Positions 56,966-64,000 of a stretch of 64,000 bases of DNA are shown piece after piece (the stretch's first letter is position 1; each line of letters begins with the position of its first letter). Both the position numbers and the translations under genes were made by a program. Location: assembly GCF_028583425.1 (NCBI RefSeq), contig NC_072807.1, positions 33,361,001 to 33,425,000 of the forward strand, read 5' to 3'. A model generated the notes under the pieces. The model was not told the DNA's origin. It ran no database searches and saw only the letters and a program-made list of their open reading frames with translations. This DNA is from Eublepharis macularius. Its lineage: Eukaryota; Chordata; Lepidosauria; Squamata; Eublepharidae.

Positions 56966-59900
56966 CTGGAAAACAAGCACCTTTTTAAAGCCTTGCTTCT
57001 TCAAATACTTTTGTTCCAAAGCCTGATTATCCTAATTTATGTATCATTGCATTCATTTTGCAAGCGATCCCAAATGATCGAGGATGAAAACACAACAAAC
57101 AAATCCTCACAACTTCTGTAACTTGTTTAACAGGAAATCTCTTTATTTATTTGATTCTCAATAGAGACTAAAAGTGCCTTACAACATTTCCCCCATTTTA
57201 TCATCACAAAGATCCTGGGAGGTAGGTGAGGATTAGAATGTGTGACTGGCCCAAGGTCACCCAGAAAGCTTCCACGGCAGAACACAAACCTGGTTCTACC
57301 AGATCCTCTCTAGCCACTACACCACAGTGGCCCCTGATTTCTAGCCCATAATTCCAAATTAAATTTGAAAAAGCCATACTTTCTGATAGATGCTGAGATT
57401 TTGGCATTTGTAATCTGCTTTGTGTATCTGCAAGAATATACACAAAGTGGTGGTGGTAGAAGGTGCCATCGAGTCATTGCTGGCTCATGGCGACCAGAGC
57501 AGTGATTTTCAAGGCAAGAGACTATAGCAGAGGTGGTTTGCCATTGCCTGCCTCTGCAACCCTCATCTTTGTTGGAGGTCTCCCATCCAATTACTAGCCA
57601 AGGCCGATCCTGCTTAGCTTCTCAGATCTAATGAGATCAGGTTTGCCTGGGCTATCCAGAATAAAGTCGAATAAATAAAATTGGAAAGGATGCTCCACAC
57701 TTAAGGGCAGGGCTCTTTTTCAGCAGGAACGCAGTAGAACAGAGTTCCGGCACCTCTTGAAAATACTCAGCAATAGTGCATGAAAATAATACTATTTCAA
57801 AGAATCCTGTGTATTTCTTCCCTATTTCCCTCTTGAGAGTTCCGCCACCTCTTTCCCCAGAAAAAAAAATCCCTGCTTAAGGGTACTATCAATTAGGCAG
57901 ATGTAGCACATTTTCTGTAAAAAGTTTTCAACATACTCACTTATCATGGTTTACTTGCCACTGGTTGACAAAGACGCAAGTATCCTTTGGGATATAGAAG
58001 CCATTCAAGGTGGTATCTCTGGTTGTGCTGGAAAGAGGGGTTTTTAATAATTAAAGAGCCAAACTTAATCAAAATCACTTGTTTTAAATGCCTGTACAAA
58101 TGGTTCGGTGGATTGTGGATTAATAGTGTTAATGTTGGACTGGGATGCGGGAGGCCAAGTTTTGAACCCCCGGATGAAATGGAGGAAGGAGATCCAAGTA
58201 TGTCACCCTGAGCTCTGGGGAGGGATGACAGAATATAAATACACTGATCAAAATAGGTAGCCCAAATAGTTTCACAAAGGGATCCTAATTTTTTACAGTC
58301 TGTTTTTCTGACAGAGAAGGAGGCACATGGGGAAAGAGAAAGTGTGTGTATCTACAGAAACAGCCATTTATCTATTTATTGTTTGTATAGTTCTTTTATA
58401 CTCTTTCTACCCAATGGGAATCCAAAGCAGCTTACTTCTTTCTCCTTCCCTTCATTTTATCGTCACAACAACCCTGTGAGGTAGGCTAAGCTGAGAGAGT
58501 GTGGCTGCCCATGGCAGAGTGGGGATTTGAACCTAGGTCTCCCAGATCCTAGTCTGACACTATAACCACCACAGCACACTGACGACCTCGAAGATACAAA
58601 AGTAAGAGTTGGTGTACTGTCGTACAAACAGAACCTTAAACCGATAGCTGCGTCCCAGGAACATCTCACCCCCTCATGAAAATATGGAAAATATAACACC
58701 CACAAAGGGACTGTGGGAGTGGGAAATGAGGAAGAAAGAGACAATAGCAGAGCTACTGTAATGGCTGTAGGATACGTAGCAAAGGGAAGGTGGCCTCTCC
58801 TTCTGATTCCGAGACAACACTAGCTTGGCTTTAGAGAGTTCTTCAGAACATTCTCTGTTGAATTTCAAACCAGAATTATATAAGATTCAAGAAAGACATA
58901 ACCTTGGAGACAAGCCAGAGATGCAAAATTTGCTCAGTGGCCACTTTTCAATGCACGAGACTTACCAGTGGGGGATTGTGAAAGGTATGAAGGACGAGTG
59001 TCTGAACGTTTCTTGGATAAAGGCTTCCGTATATGGCAGCAGGGGCCGATCCGAGAGCCTTGGCTTCCTCTCGCTACCAATGGTTTCATCTGCGGGTCAG
59101 ACGAGAGAGAAAGAAATTGGAATCACCAGCTTCCAAGAAAGAGATGTAAATGCCTGCCAAAATCTGAATTTACCTATTTCTCGTTGAATTTTCTTCTGCA
59201 TTTCAGGATAAATGACAAGGTACGTGAGACACCAGGACAAGGCGGTGGTTACGGTGTCAAAACCTGTAGAAATATCGAAAGGGCAGTTTTAGGGAGAGAA
59301 ACAGATGCTGTCAGAAAGGCTTGTAACATATTTTCTGCACAGTCCTTTGAAGTTATCTTGTTCACAATCACACCTTTCGTGTATCTGGCTCAGAACGGTC
59401 TTCTACGGCAGGTCCTCCAAGTTAGCCCCGCTACACTTGCTACCTAAGATTCTCAAACTGGAGATGTCAGAACTTGAATGTTCTGTGAAAAAAATTCCAG
59501 GATATATCTTGAAAAGCATCATAGCATAGAAAGGGGTTCCCAACGTAGTGCCCGTGGGCACCACGGCGTCCACCAGTACCTTTCCTAGCACATGCCAAGT
59601 ATTTCTAGAAAGAGAGTGTAGCCAAGTGGGCCTCTGGGCCAGAAAGGCTTTTGATTGACCACTGGAGATATTTTTGCTTCGCAGGTTAAAATAACATTGT
59701 TTTGGCAGAAGTCTCTGCTACAGTGCTGGCTTTATTCTCTCTTCCACTCCTCTTTCACAGTGTATTTTTAAAAATTACACTTGTCTGTACTTAGGCCGTC
59801 TCTCTATCTGTGTATGTCCGCCGCCCATGGTTGCTGTTCTGTAATTGGCTCTGCCTCTAACATTAGCCATTTTATGGTTGCATCCACCTGTCTGTGTCAG

Positions 59901-61991
59901 AATTCATAAAGTACCCCAAGGCTGTAAAGACCCCTTGCAAACATCTTAAGAGGCCTAGTTGGCAAGTGAAAACATGCATGTTTTTTCCCCGCTATTATGA
60001 ATTCCACACACGTTGGATAATGCACTTTCAATGCACTTTATCAATCATTTGAGGTGGATTTTTTGTTCCGCACACAACCAATCTGTTCCAAACGATCTAT
60101 AAAGAGGATTGGAAGCGCATTATCCAATGTGTGCGGAATCACTCACTGTCTGTCAGGCTCCAAACTGCTCTTGGATTTCCCAGCCCTGATTTTGGAAACG
60201 TCCATACCAGCACCGAAAATATCGTTAACGAGGTTCACTATTTTTCCAGTGGGGAGTTGAGTCTTCATATTTTTTTCTTCCTTTTCTTGGCTTAATTCGA
60301 TGAGCGAATCAGTGATGTCGCGGATGTTGTCCTGAAAAAGCAGAGACAGTTCAAGCGATCCATCACCTTAAGGAGGGTCCATATGAAGGCTGAACATCAT
60401 GCGTATAGCAAACAGAGCGGAGGAGAAAGCTCACCACGCAATGAAGTGACTGTGCAGTCACTCCACTTGGTGGTGATATCTGAACGCATCCTCAGGTGAG
60501 AGAGAGGTTCGTTCTAAATAGTCTGTGGTGGGTACAGATTTACAATACGTGACAGTGGCTACTGAGTCCAAGCACAAAAGCAAGTCAAAATGACATCATT
60601 AACTGTAGGATTTGAGTCCAGTGGCACCTTAAAGATGACAAGATTTTCAGAGTGGAAGCTTTCGAGAGTCAGAGCTCCTTTCTTCAGACACAAGTGAGCG
60701 GTCTGGCTCTTGAAAGCTTACACTCTGAAAATCTGGTTGGTCTCTAAGTTGCCATTGGACTCAAATCCTGCTGTTCTACTGCAGACCGACACAGCTACTT
60801 GCCTAAGATCATTAACCTGTGCAACTCACTGCAACAAAGTGAAGCAATGGCTGCTGCCTTAGATGTCTTTAAAAATGAGTTAGACATTAGATCCATCAAT
60901 GGATAATAGCCATAACGGCAAAATAGAGTGTCCATGTTGAAAGGCAGAATGACATTTGCTGGGGGGCGGGGGGATGCAGAAATAAAGGAGGCCTGTTTGT
61001 GGGTCTTCAGAGATGCCTGATTGGCCACTGTAAGACATAGGATGTTGGACTAGGTGGACTTTGGGTCTTATACCACAAAGCTCTCTTTCGCTCTTGTTTT
61101 CGTACAAATGCTTCCTGCTCCTTGAAGGCATGCCTGGACAATCCCCCAGTTCCTTACCTTACTGAAACTCTCAAAGTGGTCTTTGACCATGTTTTTCAAG
61201 AAAGTGCTGAATCTGTGATTGAATTCCTTGAACTTCTTCAAGCTCTTCCCTGGGAGAAGTTGAAGCAGAGGGATGAAATCGGCAAGGTTCCCAGAGGCAG
61301 CGACTTCCACAAACTGTTCGCTTTCGTTCACGATGCTGAGCAGCTCCTGGTCATCGTGGCCGTAGCGCTTGCCGAAGCACATGGCGGAAACCACGTTGGC
61401 CACAGAGACCACGAGGTATCGAAAGGGATCGAGTCTCCGCTGCTCTTGCATCACCTGCTGCAGCTTCATGACCAGGTATTCCGCCTCTTTGGAGACATGC
61501 TCTTCTAAGAGGGTGGAGGACACAGAGTCTGGGCTGAGGGAGAACGCAAAACTCTTCAAGGCATTCTGGACCAGTTTCCTGCGGGCCAGCCACATCTCCC
61601 CAGAATCCGTGCTGAAACTCAGGCTCTGGCCATCTACAACGTGCCGCATGCTGTACAGGTCCGGGCGCCCCATAAAGTCTCCTCCTTGCCTCACCAACGC
61701 TTGCTTGGTGGTTTCAAGCCCACTTAGCACCAACACGGGTCTCATGCCAATGTGGACCTTCATCACATCCCCATATTTCTTGCTCATCTCTGTCAAGCTC
61801 AGGTGGGGGTTCTTCCCCACTTCTAGCATGCTGCCAATGATCGGATAGCCCACTGGCCCTGGGAGTGGCTTTAGCCCCTGGGGTATCCGCTTCCAGGAGG
61901 ATTTGATGGTAACAAAGATCAGAAGGAAAACAACACTGGCGATGAGGAATTCTGTGGCTGAGAGAAGGCCCAGGCTTCCAAAGAATAACAT
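56659..61991 (-). CDS. CYP1A: Cytochrome P450 family 1 subfamily A, complete coding region in six exons
   Basis: This is a microsomal haem monooxygenase that oxidises planar aromatic compounds and some steroids and fatty acids, using electrons from P450 reductase at the ER membrane. CDS is join(56659..56965, 57941..58027, 58966..59089, 59174..59263, 60208..60331, 61158..61991) on the minus strand, 521 residues, usual for CYP1A. Every junction is GT-AG and keeps frame. Seen: an N-terminal hydrophobic anchor (about 10-30), the proline-rich hinge LPGP, helix-C WxxxR, the I-helix motif FGAGFDT (317-323), the K-helix ETFR (376-379), the meander PERF (431-434), and the haem loop [10 protein letters not shown] with cysteine 460. 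Subfamily CYP1A rather than 1B or 1C follows from overall resemblance to CYP1A1/CYP1A2, including the exon pattern. Whether it is orthologous to CYP1A1, CYP1A2 or the bird CYP1A4/5 cannot be decided without a tree. There is no frameshift or internal stop, so it is probably functional. AHR control is expected from the family. Confidence 0.97.
57130..57332 (-). mobile_element. tRNA-derived SINE in CYP1A intron 6
   Basis: Reversed landmarks: ctttatttatttgattctc, gtgactggcccaaggtcacc and gccactacaccacagtgg. Confidence 0.65.
57442..57660 (-). mobile_element. 5S-rRNA-derived SINE in CYP1A intron 6
   Basis: The reversed body (ggtgccatcgagtcattgc) is followed by the 5S head (ggaggtctcccatccaatta, tcctgcttagcttctcag, gagatcaggtt). 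It lies in sense with CYP1A, between exons 7 and 6, away from the splice sites. Confidence 0.75.
57708..57875. mobile_element. hAT-like foldback MITE, copy 4, in CYP1A intron 6
   Basis: 168 bp, shortest copy, without the central palindrome. Termini cagggctcttttt and aaaaaaaatccctg; perfect duplication cttaaggg at 57700-57707 and 57876-57883. Confidence 0.88.
57941..58027 (-). CDS. CYP1A: CYP1A exon 6, residues 391-420
   Basis: The exon is 87 bp, between acceptor ccag and donor gtgagt. It encodes [15 protein letters not shown] followed by [11 protein letters not shown], the beta-strand region before the meander, and ends in phase 2. Confidence 0.95.
58100..58250 (+). mobile_element. tRNA-derived SINE in CYP1A intron 5, degenerate
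   Basis: gttggactgggatgcggg, caagttttgaacccccgg and tctggggagggatgacag; antisense to the gene. Confidence 0.4.
58371..58585 (-). mobile_element. tRNA-derived SINE in CYP1A intron 5
   Basis: Reversed landmarks: acccaatgggaatccaaagc, cacaacaaccctgtgaggta, ctgagagagtgtggctgcc and gtctgacactataaccacc. Confidence 0.65.
58966..59089 (-). CDS. CYP1A: CYP1A exon 5, residues 350-391 (K helix ExxR)
   Basis: The exon is 124 bp, between acceptor gcag and donor gtaagt. It encodes RKPRLSDRP, then [16 protein letters not shown] and PFTIPH, typical of CYP1A. The ETFR tetrad supplies the Glu-Arg pair of the ERR triad. Confidence 0.95.
59174..59263 (-). CDS. CYP1A: CYP1A exon 4, residues 320-350 (I-helix oxygen-activation motif)
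   Basis: The exon is 90 bp, between acceptor tacag and donor gtaaat. It completes the split glycine codon and encodes [10 protein letters not shown], with the conserved Asp-Thr pair of the oxygen-binding groove at 322-323. Intron phase is 1 on both sides. Confidence 0.95.
59999..60142. mobile_element. Palindromic MITE (same family) in CYP1A intron 3
   Basis: attccacacacgttggataa and ttatccaatgtgtgcggaat pair. It lies about 65 bp downstream of the exon 3 donor, clear of the splice signals. Confidence 0.7.
60208..60331 (-). CDS. CYP1A: CYP1A exon 3, residues 279-320 (start of I helix)
   Basis: Acceptor ttcag and donor gtatgg flank 124 bp. The exon begins [12 protein letters not shown] and ends in the middle of the glycine codon of FGAG. 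From memory the human CYP1A1 exon is 127 bp, so this one is a codon shorter, in the variable stretch between the J-proximal helix and the I helix. Confidence 0.95.
60605..60795. mobile_element. Retroelement end as an inverted duplicate in CYP1A intron 2
   Basis: aggatttgagtccagtggca and attttcagagtggaagcttt face their complements at about 60708-60773. A retroposon fragment (60830-61080) follows. Confidence 0.5.
60830..61080 (+). mobile_element. Retroposon fragment in CYP1A intron 2
   Basis: gtgcaactcactgcaac, gatgtctttaaaaatgagtt and ggatgttggactaggtggac recur at about 10515-10810 and 11060-11750. The type is not determined; antisense to CYP1A. Confidence 0.5.
61158..61991 (-). CDS. CYP1A: CYP1A first coding exon (exon 2), residues 1-278
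   Basis: The exon is 834 bp and ends in phase 0 at a consensus donor (AAG then gtaagg). The start ATG at 61991-61989 is chosen because it precedes the membrane anchor and the LPGP hinge at the normal distance, and a splice acceptor lies only 33 bp further upstream. It encodes the anchor, the hinge, substrate recognition region 1 (SLSFSTDSG) and helix-C WLARR. Long open frames on the opposite strand here are shadows of this exon. Confidence 0.97.
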
Positions 61992-62024
61992 TGTGACCGT
62001 CAGGATGTAAGCCCAAGAATCCTA
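61992..62024 (-). other. CYP1A: 5' UTR part of CYP1A exon 2 with upstream splice acceptor
   Basis: Directly upstream of the ATG the minus strand reads a T-rich tract ending in tttaattttag, a good acceptor whose AG pairs with 62025-62026. Vertebrate CYP1A genes have a non-coding exon 1 followed by a kilobase-scale intron, and this fits. The exon 1 sequence itself was not identified. Confidence 0.7.
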
Positions 62025-62134
62025 CTAAAATTAAACACAAAAAAAGTTCCAGGAAATATGTTTATCAAGCTTCCATGTCAATACTGGTGCATGAGCAATT
62101 CCTATATAATAGTAATGCACATAGACCTACCTTC

Positions 62135-62300
62135 TACTGAGTCGGATCCATAATCTGATAACGTCAGTCTCTGACCGGCAGCTGCAGAGTCTCAAGCAGA
62201 GGTCTTCCAAATCACCTGGGTCCTTTTAAATGCAAATTCTGGGGAATCAACCTGGGACCTTCTGCATGCCAAGAGGATACTCTGTCACTAAGCCACCGCC
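62135..62300 (-). mobile_element. tRNA-derived SINE (type C) upstream of CYP1A
   Basis: The block cagagtctcaagcagaggtc, gggaccttctgcatgccaag and ctctgtcactaagccacc matches the copy at 32.3 kb. A further copy occupies about 62505-62700. Confidence 0.5.
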
Positions 62301-63235
62301 CCTCCCCTTCCCAATTAATTGAATCTAAAGGTAGACTCATGGGAGAACTCTATGTAGATATGATATTGTTGTATAATACAGCAATGCACCAGGGTTCTGC
62401 TACAAGGGTGGCATTGGTGGGGGGGTCACTTCTTCCCCCCATTCCCTTTTTAGAATAAAAATTGCCTCCAAGCTGTGGTTAGCCCCAGTGCACGTAAACA
62501 CATGAAACTGCCTTCTACTTAGTATAGACCCTTGGTCTTGTCAAAGTTAGTATTGTCTACTTTGACCAACAACAGCTTTCCAGGGGCTCAGACAGAAATA
62601 TTTCATAGCATCTATTGCTTGTTCCATTTAGCTGTATATACTGGGCATTGAACCTGTGGCTTTCCACATGCCCTACCACAGAGACATGTAGCAGAGAAAA
62701 GAACTGATCAGTAAACTATCTAAGAGACAAACCAGAGGGGAACTTTCAGTGTTGGTCAATAGCAGTATTCTGTACGGCAACGAGCGTGTGGTTCACACTT
62801 TGTCAATCATGATAACGAAACCAGACAAAATAATAAAATGATACATCACAGCTCATCCTGAGTCTGACCCCAAGCCAATAAATACCTCTGTTTTGCAGAT
62901 GAAGGAAGAAGCGCAAACTAGACAATGGGACTGCCGCAGCCTGCAATGAATCTGGAACTTTGTCTTCTGCTGGGGGAAGAGATATGCCTTCTCAACAGGC
63001 TCAAGAGGTCATATTATACTCTGCAGCCAGAGGAGTGATCCGCCCCCTCTTCCATGGCCAAGTCCAGGCTAATAATCCAGTAAGAACTGGAAGCAGTCCA
63101 ACAACAACACAAGAATTGCTGGAACTTTGGTGAAATTAGCCCCAAGCAGGATTATTGCTCATCAACTACCTTCCAGGGGTTCCCCCCCAATGTTGCATCA
63201 TTCCTAGAACTAAATGGGATGGACAAGATTTTAAA
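62301..63235. other. CYP1A upstream region (intron 1 or promoter flank)
   Basis: It contains a type C SINE at 62505-62700 and otherwise unassigned sequence. No convincing TATA box plus exon with donor was identified, so the promoter may lie beyond the window. Confidence 0.35.
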
Positions 63236-63242
63236 CACGCCA
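63236..63242 (-). promoter_or_regulatory. Single dioxin-response-element core (TNGCGTG) upstream of CYP1A
   Basis: The minus strand reads TGGCGTG, the AHR/ARNT core. It lies 1.2 kb upstream of the coding exon. One such match per about 2 kb is expected by chance, so this is weak. No cluster of cores is visible between 62.0 and 64.0 kb. Confidence 0.2.
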
Positions 63243-63259
63243 TCCCCTCTCTTCTTGCC

Positions 63260-63770
63260 TGCGTGGTAGTGGTCAGCATGTTGGACTAAGGCCCGGGAGA
63301 CCCGAGTTCAAATCCCCATTCCCATGAAACGCATTGACTGATCTTAGGCCAATTTCTATCTCTCTCCCCCCCTTTCCTGCCACCACCCCCAACCTAATCC
63401 ACTTCACAGGTTTGTTGTAAGGATTAAACGGAACAGAAAAGGCCCAGCTATGTTTCCACACTCCACAGAGGAAGGGCAAGGTGAACAGGCAAGTCAGAGC
63501 GATCGGTTGCCTGATTCCTAAATGCTCAGTTTTGAGCACTTGTGCTTACGTTTGTTTCTTTGTTTCATTTATACCTCCCTTTTCTTCTTTGTAGAGACTG
63601 AAAGAGGCGTACAACGTTCTTCCCGTCTCCACTGTGTCTTCACACAACCACCATCCTGTGAGGTAGGTTAGGCTGAGAGTGCGTGAGGTCACCTAGCGAG
63701 TCTCCACGGCAGAGCAGAGATTCAAACCTAGATTTCCCAGAACTCAGTCCAGCACTCTAACCACTATACC
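63260..63770. mobile_element. Two type A SINEs flanking the CYP1A upstream region
   Basis: A forward copy (63260 to about 63450; gttggactaaggcccggg, gagttcaaatccccatt) precedes a reversed one (63568-63770; ctgtgaggtaggttaggctg, cactctaaccactatacc). Confidence 0.6.
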
Positions 63771-64000
63771 ACGCACATGCATTCACACACCTCAGAACAA
63801 GCTAAAGAGAGAATTTCTCAACTCTTGTCCCGCCGAAAGTCTTAACATTTTATACTCAACAACATTTTAAAACATTGATTTTCTGAAGCCTATTGGGTTT
63901 TTGATTGTTCAGAAGATGGAGTCCAGAAGATCTGATCTGAAACACTGCTGGCGACTGAGTGCACAGGTCAGCCTCAGGTTAAAGATTGTCCAGGTTTGCG

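Noticed and set aside
61369..61848. 159-codon plus-strand frame
   Set aside because: Shadow of CYP1A exon 2 on the other strand.

Overview
The window looks like nuclear DNA of a squamate reptile (lizard or snake). One complete multi-exon cytochrome P450 gene sits at the right end. The rest is non-coding sequence dense in retroposons and small DNA transposons of kinds known from squamates: a tRNA/Bov-B type Sauria SINE, 5S-rRNA-derived SINEs, L2/CR1 and L1 LINE ends, and many palindromic MITEs. Nothing bacterial, organellar or CRISPR-like is present. The species cannot be fixed from the sequence alone.

Layout. From 1 to about 43.0 kb I see no coding exon, only unique-looking sequence interrupted by repeats. 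At about 43.07-43.80 kb lies the only strong CpG island. It is very GC-rich and carries a plausible minus-strand splice donor at 43069-43070, so it is probably the promoter and non-coding first exon of a gene running leftwards, with the left 43 kb as its first intron. In human the tandem downstream neighbours of CYP1A1 and CYP1A2 are EDC3 and CSK (from memory); either would fit, but neither can be proved here. From 43.8 to 56.6 kb is repeat-rich intergenic DNA.

From 56659 to 61991 on the minus strand is an intact CYP1A gene with six coding exons. I rebuilt it splice site by splice site: 834+124+90+124+87+307 bp give 1566 bp, or 521 residues plus stop. All P450 signature motifs are intact. The non-coding exon 1 and promoter probably lie to the right and may be outside the window.

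The most informative observations beyond the gene concern mobile elements. A foldback hAT-like MITE has four copies, each with an 8-bp target duplication (three perfect). A PIF/Harbinger-like MITE has five copies. Six 5S-rRNA-derived SINEs are present, one split by a later LINE. A Sauria SINE sits inside an older SINE with a perfect 13-bp target duplication. Three loci carry inverted-duplicated retroelement ends. A 52-bp minisatellite has a small hairpin in every unit. I found no convincing new gene system; family names for repeats come from pattern memory, without a database search.
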